The notes under the pieces are model-generated. The model ran no database searches and was not told where the DNA came from. It saw only the letters and a program-made list of their open reading frames with translations. This document shows positions 23,377-32,720 of a stretch of 64,000 bases of DNA, piece after piece. Every line of letters begins with the position of its first letter. The stretch's first letter is position 1. The DNA lies in the NCBI GenBank assembly GCA_019694875.1, contig JAIBBC010000002.1:248001-312000 (forward strand), in the 5' to 3' direction. The DNA is from Cyclobacteriaceae bacterium. GTDB lineage: Bacteria; Bacteroidota; Bacteroidia; Cytophagales; Cyclobacteriaceae. Made by a program: the position numbers and the translations under genes.

Positions 23377-25791
23377 ATGCTCAAGCTTAATCTACGCCTG
23401 GTGTTCCGCAGTTTGCTTAAAAACAGAGTTACCTCGGTAATTAATTTAATCGGACTGGCTGTTTCGTTTTCAGCTATTTTATTGATCATTTTGTATCTCC
23501 AAAACGAGCTTAGCTATGATCGGTATCACGCAAATGCAGATCGCATTTATCGGATCTCGCGGGAATCGTTGGACAGCAAAGGGAATCCGGAGTTTCATTT
23601 TGGGCACACACAGCCTTCTCTGGCCGTGTATCTAAAACAGGATTTTCAGGAAGTAGATGATGTTGTCAGGCTAATCAATAATGGCAATAGTCTTGTATCG
23701 TATAACCAGAAATCGAATGTTGAAACCCGTTTATTCTTCGCTGACCCATCTGTTTTTTCTATTTTTTCCTGGAAAATAATAATGGGGAATAAGAGTACGG
23801 CATTGAAAGATGTGAATTCAATCGCCATTAGTCAGTCGGCAGCCGATCGTTACTTTAAAGATGAAAACCCAATCGGAAAGATGCTTGTACTGGACAATGA
23901 GTACTCCTTAATGATTACGGCTGTCTTTGAAGACTTTCCTGCTAACTCACACCTGAAGGCCGATTTTCTGGCGGCTATGGCAACATTAGAAAAAATAGAA
24001 GGGCTGGAACAAATGATGGAAGATCAGAGTAATAACTATGCAACGTATGTTTTGATCAAGCCTAATTCAAATATTAAACACCTCGAATCAAGGATCGGTA
24101 CGATGCTGGACAAATACTATCCGTTAAATCAGGATGGCCGTAAGCTATCTGAGGCATATCGGTATCATACCTGGCCTCTAAAGGATTTGCATCTTTTCTA
24201 TACGTTGGATTCTGAAACCGAGCCAAATGGTAATTATATAATGATCTATGTTTTCACTGGCACAGCAATTTTAATTCTTCTTATTGCCTGTATTAATTTT
24301 ATAAACCTGTCAACAGCCAGGCTGTCTCAGCGGGCAAAGGAAGTGGGCTTGAAAAAGATTGTTGGCGCACACCGTACCGCACTTTTCTTTCAATTTGTAC
24401 TGGAGGCATTTTTTTTAGGATTGCTTTCTCTTTTACTGGCTTTCGGAGTGGTCTATTTTTTATTGCCAGAGTTTAACACGTTCCTGAGTAAATCGTTACG
24501 TTTTCCGGCATTAAGCTCGCCTTTAGTGTTAATCGGACTGGTATTCATTCTCTTATTTGTCAGCCTGGTGGCAGGCGGATATCCGGCTTTATTGCTATCC
24601 TCCTTTAAACCGGTTGATGTGCTAAAAAAAGGCGTGGTCACTTCCTGGAAAAAATTCAGCGTGCGATCTGTTTTAGTCGGCATGCAATTTTTCTTTTCTA
24701 TTTCACTCATTGCCTTTGTATTGATTGTCAGATCTCAGCTCAATTTTATAGCTTCTTTCAATCCTGGATTCAATACCGACAATACTTTAGTGCTGCCGTC
24801 TTCACCGGAAATCTATAATAATTTTAAACTCATTAAAGAGCAGCTTGAGCTGCAAGAAGGTATTGAATTGGTTAGTTTGGGTAGCCGAGTTCCTTCTGGA
24901 AGACTAGCTGACAATCAGGACGTCAAAATCGAAGTAAAAGGAGAGTTTTTGCCGATTGATATTCGTTTGGCTGATGTGCATGTTGATCACGATTATATAA
25001 AAACTCTGAACCTGAAAATGGCCGCGGGGCGAGATTTTGACCGTCAACTGGCAAGCGATTCAACGGAAGCATTCATTGTTAATGAAACTGCTGTTCTTGG
25101 TCTGGGATGGAAATCAAATGAAGAAGCAATTGGTAAGGCAATTCATTATGGCAGATATCGTAAGGGAACGATAGTCGGGGTAGTAAAGGATTTTAATTTT
25201 GAATCTCTTCACGAACCCATTAAACCGTTAGTGCTGGTTGTAACGCAAGGTCGAGCGCGTTCTGTCATTTTTAAAATAGACCCGTCAAAGCGTGAGGAGA
25301 TTGTAAAGCACCTTACTCAGCAATGGTCATTTTTACGCCCGGGTTTTCCTTTTAGTTATTATTCACTGGCTGATAACTTTGCAAAAAGCTATGAAAAGGA
25401 AGTTAAATTGGGTGAAGGTGTTAATTTCTTTACGCTCTTTGCAGTTCTTATTTCCTCGTTGGGAGTATTCGGGCTTGGTTTATTTATGGCTGAGCAGCGT
25501 GCCAGGGAGATGAGTATCCGAAAAGTATTGGGAGCATCGGTTTCTGTTGTTACAGTACTGTTTGTAAGGTGGTTTATGGTATTGATTTTTATCGCTGCGA
25601 TTTGTGCCGTTCCGCTTAGTTATTGGATAGCGTATCGTTGGCTGAGCAGCAGCTTTGCTTTTTCTGCTGCTATTGGATTTACCCCTTTTATAATTGCCAT
25701 CGTGGCGATTCTGATTTGCACATTATTTTCTATTGGAACGCAAATTCTTCGGACCGCCTCCCGTAATCCGGTGAAAGATTTGAGGGAGTAG
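23377..25791 (+). CDS. ABC transporter permease, MacB/FtsX type
   Basis: This protein of 804 aa has the same double layout as the permease at 18917. The N-terminal half carries NLIGLAVSFSAILLIILYLQNELSYD, a periplasmic domain, and an FtsX domain with RAKEVGLKKIVGAHRTALFFQF. The second half carries AREMSIRKVLGASVSVVTVLFVRWF. No ATPase is encoded beside it. Similarity to the minus-strand permease is at family level only. It starts 163 bp from the divergent S41 peptidase, so the gap probably holds both promoters. Confidence 0.9.
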   Translation: MLKLNLRLVFRSLLKNRVTSVINLIGLAVSFSAILLIILYLQNELSYDRYHANADRIYRISRESLDSKGNPEFHFGHTQPSLAVYLKQDFQEVDDVVRLINNGNSLVSYNQKSNVETRLFFADPSVFSIFSWKIIMGNKSTALKDVNSIAISQSAADRYFKDENPIGKMLVLDNEYSLMITAVFEDFPANSHLKADFLAAMATLEKIEGLEQMMEDQSNNYATYVLIKPNSNIKHLESRIGTMLDKYYPLNQDGRKLSEAYRYHTWPLKDLHLFYTLDSETEPNGNYIMIYVFTGTAILILLIACINFINLSTARLSQRAKEVGLKKIVGAHRTALFFQFVLEAFFLGLLSLLLAFGVVYFLLPEFNTFLSKSLRFPALSSPLVLIGLVFILLFVSLVAGGYPALLLSSFKPVDVLKKGVVTSWKKFSVRSVLVGMQFFFSISLIAFVLIVRSQLNFIASFNPGFNTDNTLVLPSSPEIYNNFKLIKEQLELQEGIELVSLGSRVPSGRLADNQDVKIEVKGEFLPIDIRLADVHVDHDYIKTLNLKMAAGRDFDRQLASDSTEAFIVNETAVLGLGWKSNEEAIGKAIHYGRYRKGTIVGVVKDFNFESLHEPIKPLVLVVTQGRARSVIFKIDPSKREEIVKHLTQQWSFLRPGFPFSYYSLADNFAKSYEKEVKLGEGVNFFTLFAVLISSLGVFGLGLFMAEQRAREMSIRKVLGASVSVVTVLFVRWFMVLIFIAAICAVPLSYWIAYRWLSSSFAFSAAIGFTPFIIAIVAILICTLFSIGTQILRTASRNPVKDLRE

Positions 25792-25896
25792 CGGATCAGC
25801 TATTTGTGAATCAGCATTGACAATAATAACTGAACCGAGGACAAACGGATATTGTAAATGATAGTCGGGACCGTTCACTTCCTTATCAAAAAATAC

Positions 25897-25924
25897 CCCA
25901 ATTAGGAGGTAAGAAATTATCGGG
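25897..25924. promoter_or_regulatory. Shared 28-bp element before the YceI genes
   Basis: A 28-bp stretch starting with CCCAAT and containing GGTAAGAAATTATCGGG matches the stretch at 31720-31747 at 24 of 28 positions. It lies 70 bp before the first YceI gene. A shorter version (GGTATTAATTTATCGG) is found at 29473. It may be a transcription-factor site. Confidence 0.45.
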
Positions 25925-25993
25925 AATTACGATTCAGCGCAGGTTTTAGCTCAAATTGACATTGTATTTGATTACAACTCGCAAACCCGCTTT

Positions 25994-26578
25994 ATGAGAA
26001 TTTTACCTGCGTTATTTTTATGCACCCTTCTGACGGTATCAGTCTTTTCAACCGCTCAGGTTTTTAAGATTGATAATGGTCACACATCTGTAACCAGCAA
26101 GGTTATGCGATTTGAAGTTGTAAAAGTATTAGGCCGGTTCAACTCTGTTTCCGGAACGGTAAATTACAATGCTGCGGATGTAACAAAAACAACTGCTGAT
26201 ATTAAAATCCTTTCCGATAGTTATTCTGCCAATAATGCAGAAGGTGAGAATGCGATTAAAAGCCCGGTATTTCTGGATTCAAAAAAATATCCGGAAATCA
26301 ACATCATAGTAAAAAGCTTATCAAAAAATGCCGCAGGTTTTGATGTAAAAGCAGACCTTACACTGCACGGTATTACGAAAGAGATCTCATTTCCGGTTAT
26401 GATGACAGGTCCATCCATGGATTTACCAACGCAAAAGCAATCGATTGGTATTATGGGCAAGGTTGTTATCAACCGTCAGGATTTCGATATTAAAATGGCA
26501 GCCAAAATGCCATCAGGCGGAATGGTTGTTGGCAACGAAGTGGAGATCGAAATCAATGCATTGGCTATTGCTCAATAG
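25994..26578 (+). CDS. YceI family protein
   Basis: This protein of 194 aa has a signal peptide (LFLCTLLTVSVFSTAQ) and the YceI lipocalin-like barrel. Typical features are VFKIDNGHTSVTSKVMRFEVVKVLGRFNSVSGTV at the start, NAIKSPVFLDSKKYPEI in the middle (family pattern D-x-P-x-F-D-x-x-x-Y-P), and LTLHGITKEISFPV. The barrel binds a hydrophobic ligand such as a polyprenoid in known structures; the ligand here is unknown. It overlaps a second YceI gene by 23 bp. Confidence 0.9.
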   Translation: MRILPALFLCTLLTVSVFSTAQVFKIDNGHTSVTSKVMRFEVVKVLGRFNSVSGTVNYNAADVTKTTADIKILSDSYSANNAEGENAIKSPVFLDSKKYPEINIIVKSLSKNAAGFDVKADLTLHGITKEISFPVMMTGPSMDLPTQKQSIGIMGKVVINRQDFDIKMAAKMPSGGMVVGNEVEIEINALAIAQ

Positions 26579-27107
26579 AATAGGACTTGCGGGATTTGTT
26601 CTGATTTCTTTTTTCAGTCAGTCAGTCTGTTGCCAAAAGCTTTCGGTTGATAAAACAAAATCCAAAGTTGATTTTGAAGTAACTCATCTTGGAATGCTAA
26701 CCGTGAAAGGATCATTTCAGGAATTTGAAGGCATAATTGAAATAAAAGGTAAACAGGTTGTGGTTATCGGTAGTATTAAATCGGCAAGTATTGTAACCGG
26801 AAATGCTGATCGGGATGAAACGGTGAAGGGCAAAGCATTCCTGAATGTTGAGGCTTATCCGGAAATTAACTTTTCGGCAACCGGAACCGCTTCGCTCGAT
26901 TCAATACGGATTGCCGGATCGTTGAAGATTCGGGGTGTTTCGCACACCGCACAATTGAAAGGTAAATATGTGTCTGATCAACAAGTCGAGTGCACTATGT
27001 TCATTAAAAGAAGTGATTTTAAATTAGATTTTGGGAGTATGGATGCTTTAGTGGGTGACGATGTATCCATTACACTAAACCTCTTTCTTACACCCTCGCT
27101 GAAATAA
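26556..27107 (+). CDS. YceI family protein (second copy)
   Basis: This 183-residue protein has a signal peptide (GLAGFVLISFFSQSVC) and a YceI barrel: LSVDKTKSKVDFEVTHLGMLTVKG, DETVKGKAFLNVEAYPEI, and LKIRGVSHTAQLKGKY. The start was placed at an ATG inside the end of the first YceI gene, because only there does a normal signal peptide begin; a TTG four codons later is an alternative. It is clearly different in sequence from the first copy, so this is an old duplication. The alpha/beta hydrolase follows 6 bp downstream, so the three genes form one operon. Confidence 0.85.
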   Translation: MHWLLLNRIGLAGFVLISFFSQSVCCQKLSVDKTKSKVDFEVTHLGMLTVKGSFQEFEGIIEIKGKQVVVIGSIKSASIVTGNADRDETVKGKAFLNVEAYPEINFSATGTASLDSIRIAGSLKIRGVSHTAQLKGKYVSDQQVECTMFIKRSDFKLDFGSMDALVGDDVSITLNLFLTPSLK

Positions 27108-27113
27108 AAAGAT

Positions 27114-27995
27114 ATGAAACAGAAAAGATTAAATGGAAGGAAAACATTTTTGATACCCATGTTTCTTTTGTACGTGATGGTCAGTTGTACGGCTCAGACG
27201 GTAGAGAAAGCAAGTTTTGAAACGATAAAGTTTTCTAATCCAGCATTGGGTTTTGAAGCGAGTCTCACCGGGATATTGCAGGTACCGGGTATACCTCGAA
27301 AGTACCCGGTTATAGTATTTGTACATGGTTCAGGTCAGGGTACACGTAACGAATATCAAAATTTGTTTGATCGATTTTTAGAAAGTGGCTTTGCGGTCTT
27401 CTCGTACGATAAAAGAGGTGTAAATGAATCAACAGGTACGTACAATGGAGTGGGCCCGAAAAACAGCCCGATGATGATTCCGTTGTTAGCATCTGATGCT
27501 TTCGAAGCAGTGGAGATGCTTAAAAAAAGGCCTGAGATTGATTCCGATAAAATTATTGTAATGGGCGGTAGCCAGGCTGGCTGGATAATTCCAGTCGTTG
27601 CGTCTATGTCTAAGAATGTCTCGAGTTACGTCATCCTCTACGGAACAACCGTTACCGTTGGAAGAGAAATATTTTATAGCAAATTGGCGGAAACCGGCTC
27701 TACACCTATTGAACAGGCTCAGCTTGAAATGGATAAATACACAGGCATTGAAGGATTTGACCCGGTCCCGTACGTGGCAAAATTGAAGCAGAAGGGGCTT
27801 TGGATGTTTGGGGGTAGGGATAACAGCATTCCGACTCCGCGATCCGTTCAGCTGCTTGAATCCATTAACAAGACCAATGGTAATCTGTGCGAAATTAAAA
27901 TTTACCCGGAAGCAGGTCATGGATTGATAAACAAAAATTCAGGTCAGTTGGAAGATTTTATTCCGTATGTATTGGATTGGCTTAGTAAAAATTAA
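27114..27995 (+). CDS. Alpha/beta hydrolase, exported
   Basis: This protein of 293 aa has a lipoprotein-like signal (LIPMFLLYVMVSC). The serine hydrolase fold shows HGSGQGTRNEY near the oxyanion hole, YDKRGVNESTG, the nucleophile Ser153 in GGSQAGW, an acid in MFGGRDNSIP, and the His in YPEAGHGL. This resembles dienelactone-hydrolase/BAAT-like esterases acting at the cell surface. It belongs to the operon with the YceI pair; DUF6624 follows 21 bp further and may be included. Confidence 0.87.
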   Translation: MKQKRLNGRKTFLIPMFLLYVMVSCTAQTVEKASFETIKFSNPALGFEASLTGILQVPGIPRKYPVIVFVHGSGQGTRNEYQNLFDRFLESGFAVFSYDKRGVNESTGTYNGVGPKNSPMMIPLLASDAFEAVEMLKKRPEIDSDKIIVMGGSQAGWIIPVVASMSKNVSSYVILYGTTVTVGREIFYSKLAETGSTPIEQAQLEMDKYTGIEGFDPVPYVAKLKQKGLWMFGGRDNSIPTPRSVQLLESINKTNGNLCEIKIYPEAGHGLINKNSGQLEDFIPYVLDWLSKN

Positions 27996-28016
27996 TTCAT
28001 AAATAAAACAATAGTT

Positions 28017-28628
28017 TTGAGAAAGACTTTGATACTCGTATGCATGCTACAGGCATTTTTAAGCTATGCCCAAAAAGAAGGCAATACCGTTAATGAATCC
28101 TTAAAAGCTGAACTGGAGTTAATTCTTAAAAAAGATCAGGAGGATCGCATTATGGCCGATTCAATTGAAAAAAAATTCGGCTCACAATCAAGCGAACTGC
28201 TCATGCTGTACGAGCGCATGTTGTTAAAAGACAGTCTCAATCAACAGCGTATAACAGCGATAATTGATCAATATGGGTGGCCGGGTAAAAGCCTTGTCGG
28301 GAAGGAAGCAAGCTTAGCGGTTTTCCTCGTTATTCAACATGCTTCGCTTGAAATTCAAAAAAAGTACTTGCCCCAATTTCGAGAGTCGGTAACAAAAGGC
28401 GAATCCAGCTCATCAAATCTGGCATATCTGGAAGACCGGATCTTAATGCGCGAAGGAAAGCCGCAGCTATATGGCACGCAGGTTATTACGGATAATACGG
28501 GCCAAAAGAAATTCTATAATATTTATGATGAAGTCAATGTTGATGAAAGAAGATTGAAAATCGGTCTTGGTCCGCTGGCTGACTATGGAAAGAGATTTAA
28601 TATTGACTATAAGAAACCGATCAAGTAG
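28017..28628 (+). CDS. DUF6624-like exported protein
   Basis: This protein of 203 aa starts at a TTG and has a signal peptide (TLILVCMLQAFLSYA). The mature part has the DUF6624 signature as I know it: AIIDQYGWPGKSLVGKEAS, FLVIQHAS, QKKYLPQFRESV, LAYLEDRILMREGKPQLYGTQV. Function is unknown. The TTG start is less certain, but no ATG gives a complete signal peptide. It follows the alpha/beta hydrolase closely. Confidence 0.75.
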   Translation: MRKTLILVCMLQAFLSYAQKEGNTVNESLKAELELILKKDQEDRIMADSIEKKFGSQSSELLMLYERMLLKDSLNQQRITAIIDQYGWPGKSLVGKEASLAVFLVIQHASLEIQKKYLPQFRESVTKGESSSSNLAYLEDRILMREGKPQLYGTQVITDNTGQKKFYNIYDEVNVDERRLKIGLGPLADYGKRFNIDYKKPIK

Positions 28629-28818
28629 ACCTATCGAAAATAGTACCGGTTAATAAGAGATAACCTTTTGCAGTCCTATCTGGAATGCCGACAGATTTGT
28701 ATTAATTTTTTTTTAGACTCTTGATAAAAGAGTAAGAGTTTGTCGGGAAGCACGTTTTTCGGTGTCAGTCCTTAAACTATTGCGTATTGCAAGCAATCGT
28801 GAAGGAAAAAACATCACT

Positions 28819-29310
28819 ATGAAAATTATTAATGTATGTTTTGCTGTTTTGTTCGCCTGTACAACTGTGTTTGGTCAGCAAAAATTCGTTTCGCTACGGT
28901 TATGCGGAACCCACAATCCCGTAAAAGCTATTGAAAACGTTTCTGATCTACCCAAATGGGTGATAAGTATTGAACAAACTAAGTCGGGTGCCGTTCTAAA
29001 GTTCAGAGATGGCAAGGAAGAAAGCTTTGATCTATTCAAAGAAGAAGATTTGAAGAGGTTCAAGAAAATACTAGGAGTTGCACGAGTTGATCAACTGGAA
29101 TCAGATAACGTGGAATTAGATAAACTAGAATTCAATAAAGCAGAGTCGAATTTGAATGTGTTAGGGACACTTTCTCCCGCCAAAGGACTTTTGGCTATCC
29201 GTTCGGATAACGATAGTGTCAAAGTTGATGTAATACCAAGTGAAGTTGTGAGAGATAGAAAACAACTTAAGAAGTGGTTAAAACGCTATGAGATAACGAT
29301 AGATGAGTAA
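28819..29310 (+). CDS. Hypothetical exported protein
   Basis: This 163-residue protein has a signal peptide (NVCFAVLFACTTVFG). The mature part is charged and lysine/aspartate-rich, with no motif I recognise. The ATG was chosen over an upstream GTG (19 codons earlier) because it is preceded by GAAGGAAAAA and begins the signal peptide. It stands alone, with about 190 and 236 bp of non-coding sequence around it. Confidence 0.55.
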   Translation: MKIINVCFAVLFACTTVFGQQKFVSLRLCGTHNPVKAIENVSDLPKWVISIEQTKSGAVLKFRDGKEESFDLFKEEDLKRFKKILGVARVDQLESDNVELDKLEFNKAESNLNVLGTLSPAKGLLAIRSDNDSVKVDVIPSEVVRDRKQLKKWLKRYEITIDE

Positions 29311-29453
29311 TATCTTTTAGCCTTACAAACCTTTTTAAACCTGGGGCGTTGGTAAGCAATATCTCGCAAAAGTCAGCAACTTTTGTCAAGGCATAAACTT
29401 CAAGTCCGAAAAAATTCGATAGCGAAATAAACGCTTGAAAGACTGAATAAGCA

Positions 29454-29489
29454 GGTATTAATAACTCAATAAGGTATTAATTTATCGGA
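29454..29489. promoter_or_regulatory. Tandem GGTATTAAT repeats with TTATCGG
   Basis: GGTATTAAT occurs at 29454-29462 and 29473-29481, 19 bp apart. The second copy runs straight into TTATCGG. Direct repeats about two helical turns apart are typical of AraC-family binding sites, and an AraC-type gene lies 1 kb downstream. The wider region 29311-29546 shows no gene. Confidence 0.4.
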
Positions 29490-29546
29490 AAAGCCTGCTC
29501 CTGAATACACAAGCATCATCTTTCACCGGATAAAAAAGAAACTCTG

Positions 29547-30473
29547 ATGATGTATACTTTGCTTATTATTTTCCAAATTCTCATTATTCCAAAATTGGAT
29601 TGTAATCCTCCAATATGCGAAGCAAAGTGGAGCCTTCAGCCCAGCGGAACTTCTCAGGTGCTGCTTGGACTTTCTTTTACATCACAAAAAAAGGGCTATG
29701 CCGTTGGTACTGAAGGTACGATTCGTGTAACCGAAGATGCCGGGAAAACATGGATTTCGCAGGTGAGCGGAACGTCTGATTTCTTACGTGATGTTCATTT
29801 TAGCGATGCGCTCACCGGTACCATTGTTGGTCAGTCAGGACTTATCCTGCGAACAACTGATGGCGGTCAGAACTGGATACGGCAGAATAGCGGCACGACA
29901 GAACATCTCGTTCATGTTCATTTTTACAACAACAAGGTGGGGATGGCTTCCGGACAGGGAGGGATAATTTTGAAGACGAATGACGGAGGTTTGACGTGGA
30001 TCAAACAAACCACACACACGCTTGTCGAAATTCCGGGTGTATATATGATCAGCGAAAACGTAGCGGTTGCAGTAGGTTTTAATGGACTTATTTTGAGAAC
30101 GGATGATGGCGGAAGCACTTGGAAAGTAAAGAGCAGCAGCATCGTTAACGATTTACGGAGCGTCTCCTTCTCTGGTAATTCCGGTGTAGCCGTAGGTATC
30201 GGTGGTAAAATTCTTTATTCTAATGATGCGGGGCAAACCTGGACGGTGGCCTCAAATTCGATAGAGGTCGATTTATACGCTGTACAATTTTTGAAAACGA
30301 ATCAGGTATTTACAGTGGGCACGGGGCAAATTTTAGTTTCTGCCGATCTCGGCAAAACCTGGAGTTCATCATCAAGCCCGGCATTTGGAGAGGACCTGTA
30401 TGCGGTTGCATTTAACAGTGGCATGGGTTGGGCTGCAGGCCAGAATGGTCTTCTGTTTACATACAATCCATAG
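29547..30473 (+). CDS. Ycf48/BNR-type beta-propeller protein
   Basis: This protein of 308 aa is made of about six repeats of roughly 43 residues with the pattern GTxxxLxxVxFxxxxxGxAVGxxGxIxxTxDGGxTW; clear copies include TDDGGSTWKV and SNDAGQTWTV. That is the BNR/photosystem II assembly factor (Ycf48) type of beta-propeller. The N-terminus is hydrophobic (TLLIIFQILIIPKL) and suggests export. In Bacteroidota such proteins are surface or periplasmic and often unassigned. No T9SS C-terminal domain is visible; the protein ends with the last propeller strand. Confidence 0.8.
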   Translation: MMYTLLIIFQILIIPKLDCNPPICEAKWSLQPSGTSQVLLGLSFTSQKKGYAVGTEGTIRVTEDAGKTWISQVSGTSDFLRDVHFSDALTGTIVGQSGLILRTTDGGQNWIRQNSGTTEHLVHVHFYNNKVGMASGQGGIILKTNDGGLTWIKQTTHTLVEIPGVYMISENVAVAVGFNGLILRTDDGGSTWKVKSSSIVNDLRSVSFSGNSGVAVGIGGKILYSNDAGQTWTVASNSIEVDLYAVQFLKTNQVFTVGTGQILVSADLGKTWSSSSSPAFGEDLYAVAFNSGMGWAAGQNGLLFTYNP

Positions 30474-30512
30474 CCAATTGCCGTTAATATTTTTTTACTT
30501 TAGTTGTACGAA

Positions 30513-31703
30513 ATGAATACCGTATCCACAACATTTGATTTTTGGATTCTCTTGTTCGCAGGATTTTCCTTTATCGGGCTTTTTTACTCAGTTAAGCTTC
30601 TCGCTTCAAAAGGCGAAAGCCGAATGGATGTGTTACTGGGCCTTTACCTGCTCATGCAATCCGTAACGGTGCTTGAATATGTTTTGTTTTGGACAAAATT
30701 GATTTATTCAGTTCATGGTTTCGCAGATATTTCGTTGCTGTTTGGCGTTTTATATGGACCTATTTTGCTGATTTATTTTAATCAATCTTTTGGAAATAAA
30801 AAGTCACTTAAAAAATACTCCTGGCACTTTATGCCTTTTATTATTTTATTGACGTTGAAAGTGCCCTTCTATTTCAGTTCGCCCGAAGCAAAATTTTATC
30901 ACACCCACGACATTCTGTTTGGTTCTTTGTTTGACTACTATCCATGGGTTAAAATATGGCACATGACGTTGTATTGCGTTGTACTCTTCATGCTAATAAA
31001 CAATCAGTCCGGGGTAGGTTCTATGAGAAGGTGGGCGCGCTGGATTGTAGGCTTTTTCTCTTTTTATGTTTTGTTATCGTTGGGTTATCAGGGTCTAGTG
31101 CAATCCGGACTATTGACACCTGACCTTGATTATGTTGTTTCGCTGGCAACGTGTGGAACAATTTTCTTTGTCGCATGGTATGGCCGCGGTTTTGCAGGTG
31201 TTGCGGATGGTCTCAGTTTACCTGACTCGCTCAAAGCCGCGGGGCAAACACCGTCTTCTTTTCGTAATGAACTTATCATAGAGTCGACTCCTAAGCATGT
31301 AACAGAAAAATATAAAAATTCTGGCCTGCCTAAAAACCTTGAAATCAAACTTTCGGAGCAGCTGGAAATCTTAATGCAGGAGCAGAAGTTATATAAGCTT
31401 AATGATCTTAAACTTGAAACACTGGCTGAGAAACTCAATACGAATAAGCATTTCATTTCGCAAGTTATAAACGAGGTTCATAAGGTAAATTTCTTTGAAT
31501 ATATAAATCTGAAGCGCATTGAAGAAGCAAAACAGTTGCTTCGCCTTAAGCCTAAAAAGGACCTTAATGTAATTGAAGTGGCTTACGAAGTAGGGTTTAA
31601 TAATAAGGGAACTTTCAATTCAGTTTTTAAACGGATAACCGGCCTTACACCCACCGAATTCAGAAGACAATCACAGCAATTATTGGAACCGAGGTCAAAT
31701 TAA
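30513..31703 (+). CDS. AraC family regulator with N-terminal membrane domain
   Basis: This 396-residue protein has six or seven hydrophobic helices in the first ~235 residues, then an AraC-type double helix-turn-helix at the C-terminus (LETLAEKLNTNKHFISQVINE and NVIEVAYEVGFNNKGTFNSVFKRITGLTPTEFR). It should sense a signal in or at the membrane and bind DNA without release. The ATG lies 9 bp after a possible TTG and is preferred. Target genes cannot be proved, but TTATCGG-type sites lie on both sides of it (29473 and 31731). Confidence 0.87.
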   Translation: MNTVSTTFDFWILLFAGFSFIGLFYSVKLLASKGESRMDVLLGLYLLMQSVTVLEYVLFWTKLIYSVHGFADISLLFGVLYGPILLIYFNQSFGNKKSLKKYSWHFMPFIILLTLKVPFYFSSPEAKFYHTHDILFGSLFDYYPWVKIWHMTLYCVVLFMLINNQSGVGSMRRWARWIVGFFSFYVLLSLGYQGLVQSGLLTPDLDYVVSLATCGTIFFVAWYGRGFAGVADGLSLPDSLKAAGQTPSSFRNELIIESTPKHVTEKYKNSGLPKNLEIKLSEQLEILMQEQKLYKLNDLKLETLAEKLNTNKHFISQVINEVHKVNFFEYINLKRIEEAKQLLRLKPKKDLNVIEVAYEVGFNNKGTFNSVFKRITGLTPTEFRRQSQQLLEPRSN

Positions 31704-31719
31704 ACGCGTCTGCATATCA

Positions 31720-31747
31720 CCCAATCCGGGGGTAAGAATTTATCGGG
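31720..31747. promoter_or_regulatory. Shared 28-bp element before a lipoprotein gene
   Basis: It contains GGTAAGAATTTATCGGG and agrees with the element before the YceI genes at 24 of 28 positions. It lies 17 bp after the AraC-type gene and about 118 bp before the lipoprotein gene. Confidence 0.45.
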
Positions 31748-31864
31748 TTGTACTCCTTACTTTTTCTCAAAGCGTAAAAATCATCACAGGCTGTTGCACT
31801 CGGTCAGAGTCTATCGGTTTGGACTGTTTCTTAGCGCGTATCAATCATCTTTGAGTAAGATCTA

Positions 31865-32698
31865 ATGAAAATTTCTATGAAGAGAGTTATTAATACGTTC
31901 GTGGGCTTGGCATTGGCCGGATGCTTTGTTACATCATGCGGAGATGAAGAAGGTTCTGTACAAGCATCAGACATGTATACGCTCACGACAATTTATGATG
32001 TGGGAAATACGGGCAGCTCGGCAGATATCAGAGTTAATTTTGACTTAAAAATTGGTACTGATTTGACCAAACTTTCAGAAGTTCGGCTTGTATTAGTGAG
32101 AGGCTCGAAATCTCTCTCAAAACAAAAGGCGGGGTCCCTTGCTCCCGGAAGTTTTTTTACGGTTCCTCTGCAGTCGGGTTCTCATCAATCAATCAAAATT
32201 ACAGCAGATATAAAAGACAGCGATGCTGAACCGATAATCAATGGCGAATACACTGCTTTTATCGTTACCCTTGGAACGGACAATGCAATCGGCATATCCG
32301 CAGGAAAAAAATTCGCGTTAGCTGATAAGCCAGTTTATGCAGGAGATTATGTTGGGGTTTGGGAAGATCTTGGACCGCCTGGACCCGGTAAATTCGCAAT
32401 GTCTATGCGGATTGCAGATAATTACTCCGGCAAAATGTTCTACGCAAACGCGGATTTTAAGCCATTCGGATCCGGCAGTCAGGATGCACTTGTAACCATG
32501 ACGGTTAACGGAACTGAAATATCAGCTTTCATCTTAGATCAACTTATAGAGAATTATCCAAATGATCCGACCGGTTGTGCCGCTACCAAGTCATTGACTG
32601 GAAATTTTGAAGACGATATTAATCTTGTGTTGGATACGTTCGTATGGTCCGATTGTGATGGTTCGCGCCAAGTTAAATTAAAATTCACCAGGCAGTAG
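31865..32698 (+). CDS. Lipoprotein of unknown function
   Basis: This 277-residue protein has a lipoprotein signal; the lipid Cys is in ALAGC or, less likely, in FVTSC a few residues later. The mature part is beta-rich with an Ig-like feel (VRLVLVRGSKSLSKQKAG, YTAFIVTLGTDNAIGIS) and a C-terminal domain with two Cys (DPTGCAATK and VWSDCDGSR) that may pair. I do not recognise a family. A second gene follows after 22 bp, so the two are probably an operon. Confidence 0.65.
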   Translation: MKISMKRVINTFVGLALAGCFVTSCGDEEGSVQASDMYTLTTIYDVGNTGSSADIRVNFDLKIGTDLTKLSEVRLVLVRGSKSLSKQKAGSLAPGSFFTVPLQSGSHQSIKITADIKDSDAEPIINGEYTAFIVTLGTDNAIGISAGKKFALADKPVYAGDYVGVWEDLGPPGPGKFAMSMRIADNYSGKMFYANADFKPFGSGSQDALVTMTVNGTEISAFILDQLIENYPNDPTGCAATKSLTGNFEDDINLVLDTFVWSDCDGSRQVKLKFTRQ

Positions 32699-32720
32699 AC
32701 CAACGATTAAAACTTAGTAT

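Noticed and set aside
27486-27920. A 144-residue minus-strand gene
   Set aside because: It is antisense to the alpha/beta hydrolase with the catalytic motifs and has no ribosome-binding site or recognisable domain.
10059-31703. A biosynthetic gene cluster
   Set aside because: The region has hydrolases, a dehydrogenase and transporter permeases, but no polyketide, peptide-synthetase, terpene or RiPP core enzyme, and the genes lie in several separate operons on both strands.
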